DNA of 64,000 nucleotides from Marispirochaeta sp. (lineage in GTDB: Bacteria; Spirochaetota; Spirochaetia; JC444; Marispirochaetaceae): positions 868,001-932,000 of the forward strand of contig NZ_OY764212.1 of the NCBI RefSeq assembly GCF_963668165.1, read 5' to 3'. The notes beneath the pieces were generated by a model that had not been told where the DNA came from, searched no databases, and was given only the letters and a program-made list of their open reading frames with translations. Made by a program: the position numbers and the translations under genes. Positions 8,183-17,415 of this stretch are shown piece by piece. How positions within the stretch are numbered: the stretch's first letter is position 1; every line of letters starts with the position of its first letter.

Positions 8183-9202
8183 ATGAAGATGAATCTACAG
8201 GATACGAAATACAATCAATTCAGCCTGGTGAAGGAGATGCTCGAGACGCCCGAGGTGATCCGCCGTATCGACTGGCGGGCGACCGATAGAGCCGCAGAGG
8301 CCCTAAAAAAAATTTCGGGTCGGCTGCTGCTTTCCGGCGAAGGCTCATCCCGGATCTTTCCGACAAAACGAACCATCGTCGAGACCCTGCGCCGCGGAGC
8401 GTCTCGAAGCGCCGTCGTCGAAGGCTCAACCCAGGCCCTGGAGTATGAGCTTAAGCATGGAGCGGCCTGCATCGCCAGCAACTCCGGCAAAACCAAGGAG
8501 GGCTTGCGGCTGGTGCGAAAACTAAAAAGTGAGGGCGTGCCCACCGTCGGCATCGTCGCCAATGCCGGGACGCCGATAGTTGACGAGGCCGATTACGGCA
8601 TCGTCTTGAGCTGCGGCGATGAGCAGGCGGTGGCGGCCACCAAGAGCGTGGCCGAGCAGGCCCTGGTCTATCAACGTATCTTCTCGGCCCTGAACGGCTA
8701 CCCGGGAGCCGATACGGAGGCGATCAGCCGGGAAATGTCTGAGGTTCTGGCGCTGAAACCACCTCAAGCGCTGATCGGCGCCCTGGCCGATGCCGGGACC
8801 CTGCTCTGGGCCGGCCGGAACGACGGCGTGGCCGAGGAGCTCACCCTGAAATCGAACGAGATCGCCCGTAAACGCTCCGACTTTTTAGAGGGCACCTACG
8901 CCGTGCACGGTATCGAGGAGGTCCTGAATCCCGCCGATACTGTTATCCTGGTCGAGCCCTTCGAAGAAGAGGAGGAGAAGTTCCGCTCGGTGCTGATTGA
9001 CGGGGTCGGTTTGAAGGTGGTGGCCATCGCCTCCCGGGAGACCTCCTTCCCGACCTTCCGCATTCCCCGTCTGGAGGGCGGAAACGAATACCTGCAGCTC
9101 GCCGCCGGGTGGGGCCTGCTGGTCGAGGTTGGGATTGCCTTAGGGGTCAACCTGGATAAACCTGAAAGGGCCCGGAAGGTCGGGAACGAGGCGGATAGCT
9201 GA
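8183..9202 (+). CDS. SIS-domain sugar-phosphate isomerase/deaminase-like protein
   Basis: 339 residues with two SIS (phosphosugar-binding) domains, like the isomerase half of GlmS, AgaS or FrlB. Seen: LLLSGEGSSRIFPTKRTIVE (domain 1 phosphate loop), IASNSGKTKEGLRLVRKLK (SxSGxTxE) and DEQAVAATKSVAEQALVYQ (VASTK-like). No glutaminase domain, so it would deaminate, isomerise or deglycate rather than make an amino sugar. RBS AAGGAG; ATG at 8189 is an alternative start. Followed after one base by the deacetylase gene. With that partner, conversion of an amino-sugar phosphate to a ketose phosphate is the best guess. Confidence 0.85.
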   Translation: MKMNLQDTKYNQFSLVKEMLETPEVIRRIDWRATDRAAEALKKISGRLLLSGEGSSRIFPTKRTIVETLRRGASRSAVVEGSTQALEYELKHGAACIASNSGKTKEGLRLVRKLKSEGVPTVGIVANAGTPIVDEADYGIVLSCGDEQAVAATKSVAEQALVYQRIFSALNGYPGADTEAISREMSEVLALKPPQALIGALADAGTLLWAGRNDGVAEELTLKSNEIARKRSDFLEGTYAVHGIEEVLNPADTVILVEPFEEEEEKFRSVLIDGVGLKVVAIASRETSFPTFRIPRLEGGNEYLQLAAGWGLLVEVGIALGVNLDKPERARKVGNEADS

Positions 9203-9203
9203 G

Positions 9204-9968
9204 ATGCGCTTCCGCTGGCAGACCAGGCCCGGCGTACCCGGCCTGGAACCGAAAGCCGGAGAGCGCTGGCTCTTCCTGATGCCCCACGACGACGATACAG
9301 TTATCGGCGCGGGCCTGGCCGTCGCAGCCGCTATAGAAGCGGGCTGCACGGTTACCGTGGCGATCACCACCGACGGGGGCTTAGGCTACTGCGACGCGGC
9401 CGACCGTAACCGAATCGCCTCCATCCGCCGGAAGGAGACCGAGGAAGCATTACAATTAATCGGGAATCCCGCGGTCCGCTTCCTTAACTTCCCCGACGGC
9501 GATTTATCCCGCCGGCAGGGCCGCCGATTGACCGGCGAACTCGCCGGCGGGATTCAGGAGGCCTACACCCGGCTCTACCGGGAACTCAGACCGGATGCGC
9601 TCTTCCTCTGCAGCGCCTCGGATATCCATCCCGACCACAAGATCGTCTATCTGGAGGCGCTGATCTCCCTCTTCCACGCAGCCGGAGATATCTGGCCGGA
9701 TCTTGGAGCGGTGCTGACCGATCTTCCCCGGATCTACGAGTTCCCGGTCTACTGCGCCCTGGAGAATCCGCCGGAGTACCGGCTCCTGGCCAATGACGTG
9801 GCCCTGGAACGGAAGCTCACTGCCGTTGCCGCCTACCGCAGCCAGCGGCAAATCTCGCTCCTAGTGGATAAGCTTAAAACCGGCGGCCCCCAGGAGTTTT
9901 ACCGGCGGGTTGAGTTCGCCCTCTATGATCCGCAAGGCTACGCCGCGCTCTTCGAGGCCGACTCTTGA
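9204..9968 (+). CDS. PIG-L family zinc deacetylase
   Basis: 254 residues of the LmbE/PIG-L fold. The metal motif reads MPHDDDTVIGAG near residue 28 (usual form HPDDE) and the second motif is DIHPDHKIVY near residue 134. The final Asp of the first motif (normally Glu) is a mild variation. These enzymes remove N-acetyl groups from GlcNAc-type substrates in the cytoplasm. The gene starts one base after the SIS stop and overlaps the mutarotase start, so the three are co-translated. Substrate unknown. Confidence 0.87.
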   Translation: MRFRWQTRPGVPGLEPKAGERWLFLMPHDDDTVIGAGLAVAAAIEAGCTVTVAITTDGGLGYCDAADRNRIASIRRKETEEALQLIGNPAVRFLNFPDGDLSRRQGRRLTGELAGGIQEAYTRLYRELRPDALFLCSASDIHPDHKIVYLEALISLFHAAGDIWPDLGAVLTDLPRIYEFPVYCALENPPEYRLLANDVALERKLTAVAAYRSQRQISLLVDKLKTGGPQEFYRRVEFALYDPQGYAALFEADS

Positions 9969-10876
9969 CCGCTATCGAGTTCAAAACCGGCGCCAATCGC
10001 ATGACCGTCTATCCCGAACTGGGAGGAACCGTCGGCGCCCTCGTTCTCGCTCCCACCGGCAGAAACACGGCGCTGCCGATCCTCGCCTGCGACCGGGAAG
10101 AGGAGCTTCTGGAGAATCCCTGGTTCCGGGGCCGGATTCTCTTCCCCTTCTGCGACCGTATCCCCGGCGCTGGCTACCGTTTCAACGGCAAGGAGTACCG
10201 CCTGCCGGCCAATCAGGAGGACGGTTCGGCCATTCACGGGCTGATCCACAACCGGCCGGGGGAGATTCTGCAGCAGCCAGATAGCAGACTCAAACTCCGC
10301 TGGTGTTTGGGGGAAGACCTGGGCTACCCTTTTCCGGTCGAACTTCAGCTGGACTACCAGCTGCGGGACTCCGGCCTCTCCATGGACTACCGCATTGCAA
10401 ACCGAGGAAGAGCCTCCGCACCGGTCGGCTTCGGCTGGCACCCCTACTTCACCCTGCCCGGCACTCCGGCGGACGAGCTTCAGCTGACGATCCCCTGCGA
10501 GAGCTTCGTCGAGGTGGAGGAGGATCTCACTCCCACCGGCAGACTCCTCCCGGTGAGCGAAGCCGCCGGCCGCTACGATTTCCGCATCCCCCGCCCCCTC
10601 GGCCCGGGGGAGTACGACATCGCCTTTCCGGCCGAAACCGGCGGTGCCGGACTAACTGCTTCCTTAGCCTCATCCCGGTACCGCATCGATCTCCGCATCT
10701 CCGGCAGATTTCAGTACTTCCAGCTCTTTACCCCGCCGGATCGACGATCGATCGCCCTGGAGCCGATCTCCAACGTGACCGACGCCTTCAACCGGAGCGA
10801 TATGGGGATGCGGATTCTGGAACCTGCTGAAACGGTCGCCGCCCGGCTGGAGGTCGCCCTCAGCGCCCTCGATTAG
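9965..10876 (+). CDS. Aldose 1-epimerase (mutarotase) family protein
   Basis: 303 residues with the galactose-mutarotase-like beta-sandwich. Likely catalytic residues: His in AIHGLIHNRPGE, His in VGFGWHPYFTLPG and Glu in ALEPISNVTDAFN. RGRILFPFCDRIPG near the N terminus is the sugar-binding NR-like loop. Starts with TTG overlapping the PIG-L stop (TTGA). It probably interconverts anomers of the imported sugar. The stop codon sits inside a rho-independent terminator, so it closes the operon. Confidence 0.88.
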   Translation: MTAIEFKTGANRMTVYPELGGTVGALVLAPTGRNTALPILACDREEELLENPWFRGRILFPFCDRIPGAGYRFNGKEYRLPANQEDGSAIHGLIHNRPGEILQQPDSRLKLRWCLGEDLGYPFPVELQLDYQLRDSGLSMDYRIANRGRASAPVGFGWHPYFTLPGTPADELQLTIPCESFVEVEEDLTPTGRLLPVSEAAGRYDFRIPRPLGPGEYDIAFPAETGGAGLTASLASSRYRIDLRISGRFQYFQLFTPPDRRSIALEPISNVTDAFNRSDMGMRILEPAETVAARLEVALSALD

Positions 10877-10884
10877 GGCGTTTT
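10864..10884 (+). terminator. Rho-independent terminator of the carbohydrate operon
   Basis: CGCCCT (10864-10869), 5-base loop, AGGGCG (10875-10880) and TTTT. The stop codon TAG lies across the loop and right arm. Confidence 0.8.
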
Positions 10885-10961
10885 AACCAGGGTGCGCTGC
10901 GGCTATACTGACAAGCGATGGATAATAAATGCCCCGAAACCGAACTCTATACCCCGGTAAA

Positions 10962-11330
10962 TTAGCCGTCGGTTTGCGGCTGGCCCTGTATGATGGCAAT
11001 GACCTTCATTTCACCGCCGTGTTTCGGGCAGACCCTATGATCTATCTCGTAGATTTTAGAGAGCAAACGTGCCCAGGCTCACCTGCAGGTGCGAGCATCC
11101 GGCCGGAGGGGTACAGATAAAACCCCTTGCAGGAGAAAGGGCGAAAGTAGTCGTGAGCGCAGTCCGGGTTAGTGCAGCGGATACGGGCTATACCTTGCCG
11201 GTAATCGCCGCAGGTGAGAAAGTGCTCGCCCAGCGCCTGGATCCGTTTGAGGCGAAACTTCCCGAATGTATCGGCATATTCATCCTCATAGCGGCTGCAG
11301 AAATCGGTGAAATGCCGTTCGAAGACTGTG
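10962..11330 (-). pseudogene. IS91-family transposase remnant with internal deletion
   Basis: On the minus strand, FERHFTDFCSRYEDEY, HFLTCGDYRQGIARIRC and FRPFSCKGFYLYPS make the N-terminal zinc-binding domain of IS91/IS801 transposases. Just downstream, in another frame, VCPKHGGEMKVIAIIQGQP then TAA (10962-10964) matches the C-terminal CPxCGGxMxxIAFI segment. The HxH and catalytic Tyr region in between is deleted. It is a different copy from the fuller IS91-type element at 26.8-27.9 kb. Confidence 0.7.
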
Positions 11331-11602
11331 AAGACTGTAGAGGGTGTTTCTGCTCCGCGGTAGCTACTCGGTCTTCCTCTTTTCCAGTACGAAAGTTTTC
11401 TTGTATACCCACATAGAGTATAAATGGCCAGACTTAGTCCGGCGATCCAGAAGGAGTATCGGGGTAGTCTTATACAGTCGAATTTTGAAAGCCAAAGAGA
11501 GCTTTTCAACCTGTCCGCGTCCTCTTCGGACAGTACATGCTCCTGCTTCCAGGCGTCCATTACCCTGAGAACAAGTTTATACGATTTTTTACTCAGCAAC
11601 AT
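11331..11602 (-). pseudogene. N-terminal fragment of a membrane protein fused to IS91 debris
   Basis: The frame that opens at 11602 encodes about 85 residues unlike any IS91 protein: VLRVMDAWKQEHVLSEEDAD, then FDCIRLPRYSFWIAGLSLAI, which contains the start of a transmembrane helix. It resembles the N terminus of DUF2157-like predicted membrane proteins (weak recognition). It runs in frame into the transposase remnant (combined frame 11042-11602), so an IS91-type insertion appears to have cut this gene. Confidence 0.45.
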
Positions 11603-11649
11603 CTGCCATTTTTTTTACAAGCGTACAGAATTATCCGTGGAACGCTGAG

Positions 11650-12348
11650 TTATGACAAGGGGGGGGACGTTATGCCGGGTGTGCCGCCGTATGGATTCAG
11701 GTGGGGATCTGCCAGGGTTATTTCTATCCTCTCCCTGCCCCTTCCTATATTGTTCCGTTTCAACCGGATCTCTCCAATCTCGCCCGTTCGCCGCAGGTGG
11801 GTGCCTCCGCAGGCAGCTTTGCCGAAACCTTCTATCTCCCAGTACCGGGTTTCGTTTTCAGGGTCCGAGAAACGGCTGTGAATCTCAAGATTGCCTTCAA
11901 TTATTCTTGCCAGTTTTTCCTGCAAAACAGGGAAGATTCCGGAAATGTTTCCTTCCCACATAAAGTCGAGCCGGGCTTTATTCTCGCTTATATGAGCCCC
12001 TGTCTTTTCCGGAGAATCATAGTTGCGGAACACAAGCTCGAGTACCAGTTCCGCGGCAAAGTGCAGCCGCATGAGCCGGTAACGCCGCGGCCAGTCAATG
12101 CTTACAGATACGGATTGTCCGGGCTTCAGGCTGTTCCCGGAATCAATTGTGTAAAAAATTTCCTTATCTCTTTTTTCTGCGCGTATAACAGTGAGCCCGC
12201 CGATGAATCCGCTGTCGGATTCCTGTCCGCCCGAGAAGGCATAAAAAATGGTTTTATCCAGGGTGATCACTTCTCCGTCGCTGCTTTGCACGGAGGCGTC
12301 AATCTGTGTCAGGTAGGGATTATTCCAGAATACTTTTTCAACGCTCAT
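11650..12348 (-). CDS. Alanyl-tRNA editing protein, AlaX-like
   Basis: 232 residues related to the editing (second additional) domain of alanyl-tRNA synthetase; such free-standing proteins hydrolyse Ser- or Gly-tRNA(Ala). TIFYAFSGGQESDSGFI is the conserved beta-barrel segment. Metal ligands expected as HxxxH...CxxxH appear as RLHFAAELVLEL (His96, with Glu100 in place of the second His) and CGGTH (Cys180, His184). The Glu substitution may be a subfamily trait. A TATAAT on the minus strand (12364-12359) stands just upstream of the ATG, but no good -35 or Shine-Dalgarno is visible. Confidence 0.85.
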   Translation of the reverse strand: MSVEKVFWNNPYLTQIDASVQSSDGEVITLDKTIFYAFSGGQESDSGFIGGLTVIRAEKRDKEIFYTIDSGNSLKPGQSVSVSIDWPRRYRLMRLHFAAELVLELVFRNYDSPEKTGAHISENKARLDFMWEGNISGIFPVLQEKLARIIEGNLEIHSRFSDPENETRYWEIEGFGKAACGGTHLRRTGEIGEIRLKRNNIGRGRERIEITLADPHLNPYGGTPGITSPPLS

Positions 12349-12540
12349 AGAAGTTTATATTATATGAAATGCCCCGCGTCGTCACGCAGAGCAGTGCCTG
12401 AAACGCTGCCTCGCCGGGCATGCAACCGCTCCGTCGCATCGAAGGCATCCAGCGGGATCGCAATTTAACGGGACGGTCTTACCAAAATTTTTAATGGTTC
12501 GCCTTGACCTGGGACCGAATACGGAGATTGCAGCCAGGAT

Positions 12541-13470
12541 TCACCCTGCAACCCGGTTGCGGCCTTCCTTCTTTGCCTTGTACATTGCCCGGTCTGCCGT
12601 CGCTACAAGATCCTCGGGCTTCTTCATCGTATGGTCATAGGCCCCGACACCAAGGCTTATGGTCACCGTAATGGCCTCGATTTCCAGCACCTGTTTTTCC
12701 ACCAGGCTGCGCAGTTTTTCCGCGGTAACGAGGGCGCTCTGGAGCGTTGTCTCCGGCAGAATAACCACCAGTTCTTCTCCTCCGTAACGGCAGGGATAGT
12801 CGCTGTAGCGTACATTATCGTGAATGATAGCGGCTACGGTTTTCAGTACGGCATCGCCCTTCTGATGACCGTAGCGGTCGTTTATCTTTTTAAAGTGATC
12901 AATATCTATCATGATCAGGCTAAGGGGACGCTGGTAACGACTCCGGCGCCTCCATTCGGTAACAATGTTTTTATCGAAGCTTCTGCGATTCAACAATCCC
13001 GTAAGAGTGTCGTGATACGCCAGGTCGCTCAGGTTTCTTTTTTTGGCGCTGAACAGACCGATCAACTCGCCAAATCGTGCTTTTAGTCCCGGATCTTTGA
13101 CCCGGTTAATAAGATCCTGCATGCGGTGTTCGATCAGGATGCTGTCGTCGGGTGACAAGGTGTCTTCTGCGTGGTCCCTGGTCTCGGAATAATAGAGCTT
13201 TATCTTGCCCAGTTTGAGGGAGTCCCGGTCGGAAAGTCGTGCGGTGTGTATTGCTTCCCCGTTCAGGAATACGCCGTTGGTACTGCCGGTATCACGGATA
13301 CCAAAGGAATTATTCTCCCAGACAATGCGGGCGTGGGTCCTGGAGACAGTCGGATCGGATAAAAAAATATCCTGGTCGGGATTTCTTCCGATGGTGTACG
13401 ATTCACCCGGCTGAAGCCTGTACCGTTGTTTTTCCGTTTCAATGTAATACCGAATATTCTTCATATTCAT
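12541..13470 (-). CDS. FHA-domain diguanylate cyclase (FHA-GGDEF)
   Basis: 309 residues. The FHA domain (~15-95) binds phosphothreonine peptides: YTIGRNPDQDIFLSDPTVSR, then HARI and GSTNGVFLNG. A short linker leads to the GGDEF domain (~148-308): HDTLTGLLNRRSFDKN and active-site motif GGEEL at 230-234, a competent variant. RxxD inhibitory site RYSD at 221-224, spaced as in PleD, so c-di-GMP product feedback is expected. No transmembrane segment; cytoplasmic. A second ATG six bases in could be used. Stand-alone gene on the strand of alaX, 192 bases from it. Confidence 0.93.
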   Translation of the reverse strand: MNMKNIRYYIETEKQRYRLQPGESYTIGRNPDQDIFLSDPTVSRTHARIVWENNSFGIRDTGSTNGVFLNGEAIHTARLSDRDSLKLGKIKLYYSETRDHAEDTLSPDDSILIEHRMQDLINRVKDPGLKARFGELIGLFSAKKRNLSDLAYHDTLTGLLNRRSFDKNIVTEWRRRSRYQRPLSLIMIDIDHFKKINDRYGHQKGDAVLKTVAAIIHDNVRYSDYPCRYGGEELVVILPETTLQSALVTAEKLRSLVEKQVLEIEAITVTISLGVGAYDHTMKKPEDLVATADRAMYKAKKEGRNRVAG

Positions 13471-13704
13471 GGATAACTATACTGTGCCACGGCTTCGGCG
13501 TAAAGCAGAGAATCTGCAGTATAGCCGGTAGAAATTCGTGTCCGGATTCTTCGGGGTTGTTCATGATTACGACATCTATAGTTTCATGTGTTTCCAGTCC
13601 GCCTCCGCTCCGATTCCTTAAATGATCCCGGCGTAACTGTCCTGAGGTTTCATGGCAGGAATATTAATCGGGGGCACAAGGCCGAAACTGGGAAAATCAG
13701 GCTT

Positions 13705-13985
13705 AAAAATCACCCTCCCGGATCAGAATGGCACCCTTCGAATGTCCCTCCAGCAATTGGTTTGAAAGTTGTTCAAACTTTGCCTTCTTCTTATCTATAT
13801 CGACAAATGTCCTGCTTCATTCTTTCGCAGCATTGGACGTCAGCTTGCACCCGTCTATTGCAAATACTGTCTTCCCCATCAGGTCCAACTCTTCACATAC
13901 AAGAAGGAGCTGAACAAAAAGCCTCTGGATCTCATCTTTCATCAATACTATGTAATCCGCTAGTACCGTAAAATGCGGATGGCTA
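13705..13985 (-). pseudogene. IS1182-family transposase fragment
   Basis: Minus-strand reading gives PHFTVLADYIVLMKDEIQRL, then GKTVFAIDGCKLTSNAAKE, a TGA where Trp is expected in the KEWSGT motif, and TFVDIDKKKAKFEQ plus LLEGHSKG. This is the catalytic-Asp region of IS1182 transposases. About 90 residues survive. The rest of 13471-14100 shows no gene. Confidence 0.72.
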
Positions 13986-14153
13986 TCGGCTGTTAATGAT
14001 TTTCATGATGATATTCGTTCGGCATAATTGTTCCATTTTTCCGGAGGAGTTTATTACCAATGAATACGAATAGAGTATTATCTTCAGTAGGATTCCGGGG
14101 TTATACGCCGTAGCGCCCGTTGCGTCATTCTTATAGTGATAAAGGAACGAGTA

Positions 14154-14695
14154 ATGAATAAACGAAAAGCAGCATCGTTCGAATCGGTTGCCTCGATCTA
14201 CGCTCGGATTCGACCCGGCTATGCAGAAGCTGTATATCAAGAAATAGAAACGCATAAAATTCTCTCCGCCAATTCTGTACTTCTGGAAATCGGGGCAGGT
14301 CATGGGGTAGCTACGAAAGAAATCGCAGGGCGGTGGTCTCCAACTATCATCGCAGTAGAACCTGGAAAGAATCTTTGCAAAGCAATGCAGGAACGAACAG
14401 GAAAAAATCCGAAAGTCACTATAGAAAACACTACTTTTGAAGCATACGAAAAGAGCTAGAAGAATCCGGTTCTTTTCAGTTAATAGCTCATGAAGAGTTC
14501 ACGAACTACATGTACTTTACAGCGGAACAATATGTGCTACTTCTGAAATCGTTCTCGCCCAATTCTGTACCAGGAGAAAAACACCTACAAGAATTCTACA
14601 GAAACGTCCACAAGGTAATAACGGCAAGAAATAGTCGGATAAAAGTAACAATTACTGCAGATTTGAATATCGCGGAGAAAGTGTTCACAATATAG
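14154..14695 (+). pseudogene. SAM-dependent methyltransferase, cassette-borne, internally deleted
   Basis: The first part (14154-14459) has KRKAASFESVASIYARIRPG and the SAM-binding motif I LLEIGAGHGVATKEIA, then AVEPG (motif II), typical of class I methyltransferases. A stop at 14457-14459 ends it. The C-terminal part resumes in another frame at about 14460 (ELEESGSFQLIAHEEF, then YFTAEQYVLLLKSFSPNS). The middle, normally ~60 residues, is missing. Start chosen for AAAGGA before ATG 14154. It fills the cassette that ends at the 14881-14936 attC-like site. Non-functional as read. Confidence 0.75.
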
Positions 14696-14769
14696 GTCTT
14701 AAGCAGATGAAGGAAGAAACGTCAATCAACAGTCAAACTCCACTATGTTCGCAAAACAAATCGCCTATC

Positions 14770-14936
14770 AGCGAGTTCCCGGTGGAAATGGCAAGTAGTT
14801 TTGCCTTCCCTGTTAGGTAATTTTTGCTTTGTACAGGCTTTTTCCTATGATAGAATGTTTCGTTGGGTGTTTCGACCTGGTTGTAACTGCTGTCTATGCC
14901 GGAGCTGTGACTTTTTGTTGCAGAAGAGCGTTATGC
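14770..14936 (+). repeat. Cassette-end repeat with attC-like site (copy 1)
   Basis: The core 14881-14936 (56 bases) runs from TTGTAAC to GTTATGC. Its ends pair imperfectly: TAACTGCTGTCT on the left against AGAAGAGCGTTA on the right, with one unpaired base, as in the R''-L''/L'-R' arms of integron attC sites. About 110 bases upstream are also shared with copies near 16.5 and 18.2 kb. It sits between the methyltransferase and lactamase-like genes. Confidence 0.6.
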
Positions 14937-15000
14937 GCAATGCGTAAAAAGTTCGGGGTATGAAGATTATGCGTAATAATCTTTTAAAAGGAGCTACCAT

Positions 15001-15847
15001 GAAAAAAGTAATAAAAACATTCGTTATTTTTATGATAATCCCGCTTATATTTATACGTTGCACAGGTAGAAACAATAGCCTGACTGTACTGCAATTAACA
15101 GAAGAAATTGCAATAACAGAAATTGAAGAGAATGTATTTCTGGTTACCCACAGTTTTCCCTGGCCGGGCAACTCTTTGGTACTTGTGATAGATAAGAAAA
15201 ATATTCTCTGGATTGATACGCCATATACACCTGAAGCAACCTCTTTGGTTCTGGACTGGATTCAGGAGGAATTCGGCAGCCGCTATTCAATTACCGAAAT
15301 AAATACCGGCTTTCATATTGATAATTTAGGCGGAAACGAGGAACTGATAAAACGAAATATTCCAATATACGGCTCAGGCTTAACATGCGAACTTCTTGAA
15401 ACACAAAGCATGATTACAATGACCAAAATGTTGAAATGGCTCAAAGGAGTTGAGAATGAAAAATACAGGAATACCTATTCGGATTTTAAATTTTATGGCC
15501 CTACCAGAACATTTGATATAAACGAAGAACAAAGAATTGCATTCGGATCAGACGAAGCAGTTATATATTACCCCGGTCCTACCCATACATATGATAATCT
15601 GGTAGTTTACATTCCGGGCAAGGAATTGCTCTTTGGGGGGTGCATGATACTTTCATCTGATGCAGATAAAGTCGGATTTATAGAAGATGGCGATCTGCAT
15701 GAGTGGGCAAATTCCCTTTTAAGAGTAGAAAAGCGTTTTGATAGTATCAGGGTCGTTATTCCCGGTCATGGGAATCCAGGTAATTCCGCGTTAATAGCTC
15801 ATACAAAAGAGATTGTCAATGCTTCCGTAAAAAGGACTGGAGAGTGA
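15001..15847 (+). CDS. Subclass B1-like metallo-beta-lactamase fold lipoprotein
   Basis: 282 residues. Lipoprotein signal with lipobox Cys21 (PLIFIRC). Zinc motifs in B1 order: NTGFHIDNLGGN, with His106 and Asp108 present but Gly104 where the first His of HxHxD belongs; PGPTHTYDN (His196); LFGGCMI (Cys215, the B1 Zn2 ligand) and VIPGHGNPG (His257). Fold and GGC motif fit B1 better than glyoxalase II. Loss of one Zn1 ligand makes beta-lactam hydrolysis uncertain. RBS AAAGGAG. It fills one cassette between attC-like sites. A membrane-anchored B1-type enzyme recalls NDM enzymes (analogy only). Confidence 0.8.
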
Positions 15848-15858
15848 AAGCCTTCTAC

Positions 15859-15953
15859 GGACAAAAGTGAGTACCCGGCTTCGGTGCTATTGCGCCTCTG
15901 CTAAAATCGGCTCCCGTTGGTCGCCAACTTCGGGTACCCGGTGAGCGTTATAC
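15859..15953 (+). repeat. attC-like site of the lactamase cassette (degenerate)
   Basis: Ends in GCGTTATAC (R' box at 15947-15953), as other sites here do. AGTACCCG on the left is complementary to CGGGTAC on the right, forming a long imperfect hairpin of ~90 bases. The left R'' box (around ACAAAAG) is poor. It lies 10 bases after the lactamase stop and 38 bases before the next gene. Confidence 0.5.
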
Positions 15954-15990
15954 GCATTGCGGGGTTTAATTTTTTTTATTGTAATGGAGG

Positions 15991-16442
15991 ATGAAAATTA
16001 CATACAGAATTTTCACGGACTCTGACACCACTGTTATTACCGAATATATACATAAGCTTTATCATGAAGACCCGGGCGAAAGGCCGATATGGCCGGAAAA
16101 CATCCATAAGACTATCGAATCACTCACAAAACACCCGGACCGCGGTTCAATCATTGTTTTTGACAACGCAGGCGCAGTTATTGGCTATGCGATACTTATC
16201 AATTACTGGAGCAACGAATTCGGGGGCAACATAATCAATATTGATGAGCTCTACATTAAAGATGAATACCGTTCGCAGGGTATCGGGACGAGGTTTATCG
16301 AATACCTGAAGAATATAGTGAGTCTGGAACATCGGTCGCCTTACAATTGGAAGGTACTCCCGGAAATGATAAAGCGTACAACCTGTACAAAAAGCTCGGG
16401 TTTAAACGGCATAAAAACACCACGTATGACCTGGAATTGTAG
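15991..16442 (+). pseudogene. GNAT-family N-acetyltransferase, frameshifted
   Basis: About 150 residues. Acetyl-CoA loop motif DEYRSQGIGTRFIEYLKNI is intact. After NIVSLE (about 16330) the frame turns to nonsense, while another frame continues correctly with TSVALQLEGTPGNDKAYNLY and KKLGFKRHKNTTYDLEL to TAG at 16440-16442. A single-base indel near 16330 explains this. GGAGG precedes the ATG at 15991. Cassette gene; substrate unknown. Confidence 0.8.
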
Positions 16443-16479
16443 TCAGGCCGGGTATTTAGTCTGAGAAAAGAACTGGCAT

Positions 16480-16620
16480 GAAGTTCCCCTCCCTTTGTTA
16501 CGTAATTTTTACTATGCACAGGCTTTTTCCTATTATAGAATATTTCGTTGGGTTTTTGACCTGGTTGAAACTGCGGTCTATGCCGGAGCTGTAACTCTTT
16601 GTTAAAGAAGAGCGTTATAC
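16480..16620 (+). repeat. Cassette-end repeat with attC-like site (copy 3)
   Basis: Core 16565-16620 (56 bases, TTGAAAC to GTTATAC) contains CTATGCCGGAGCTGT, shared with copy 1, and the same AGAAGAGCGTTA right arm. The upstream flank shares CAGGCTTTTTCCTAT. It closes the GNAT cassette; the next cassette is interrupted by an IS5-type element 22 bases on. Confidence 0.6.
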
Positions 16621-16639
16621 AAAGTTCGAGGATTTTATA

Positions 16640-17415
16640 TTAGGGCCTGTTCACACTAAAAAGGGTATCAACAATTAAAGCGAAGTGGATAAAAAACACA
16701 AACATCACATCTAATTTCTCAAATCGGGAAAAAATGCGCCGAAAGCCCTTAAGACGGCGGAATAGTCGCTCTACTTCATTACGTTTTTTATACAGTTCCT
16801 TGTCATATTCCCAGGGATTACGCCTATTTCGTTTGGGAGGCACCACTGGTGCCATCTCAAGGTCAAGAACCAGTTGCCTGGTCTCATCGCCTTCATAGGC
16901 CCTGTCCATGAGAACCTTGGTGCCTTTCCATCTCTTATCTTTCAAGGTGTTTAAGAGCTTTCGGCCTTCGGGGGCATCTCCGGCCTGACCGGGAGATAAC
17001 GAGAAAGTTACGGCTGTTTGAGCCCCGGCCGCCACCATGTGAATCTTGGTTGTCCATCCGGCCCTCGACTTTCCGATAGATTGAGGACCGTTTTTTTTAA
17101 AGCGCCCGTTCCATCGGGATGGACCTTGACAGCCGTACTATCCAAAGAGACATGATCAACCCGAATATTGATAATTTCTGCCTCTTGAAGGGCGAGAAAA
17201 ACCTTCTCGAGTACACCTTGCTTAGCCCAGCGATTGGCTCTCATATAGACACTATGCCAATTCCCGAATCTCTCAGGGAGTCCTCGCCACTTACAACCAT
17301 GTTCAGCAATATGCAGGACCGCATTAAGGACATCAAGATTTAAAAATTTCACGTTTCCTCGTTGCACCGGTAATAAGTCTTCTATTATGGCAAACTGTTC
17401 TGGGGTAATTTCCAT
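16640..17415 (-). CDS. IS5-family transposase made by ribosomal frameshifting (orfA/orfB)
   Basis: OrfA (17415 down to 17008, 135 residues) has the N-terminal part with GCKWRGLPERFGNWHSVYMR and VDHVSLDSTAVKVHPDG, where the DSTxxK Asp is catalytic. OrfB (from about 17095 to 16640) continues with KNGPQSIGKSRAGWTTKIH, VLMDRAYEGDETR and RNEVERLFRRLKGFRRIFSR (the DDE Glu region). The frames join at a run of eight A on the coding strand (about 17092-17099), a classical slippery site for this IS group, so the split is probably programmed. Confidence 0.88.

Noticed and set aside
14099..14105. GTTATAC before the methyltransferase as a further attC or attI site
   Set aside because: The box fits, but the left arm could not be paired convincingly; left as a possibility only.
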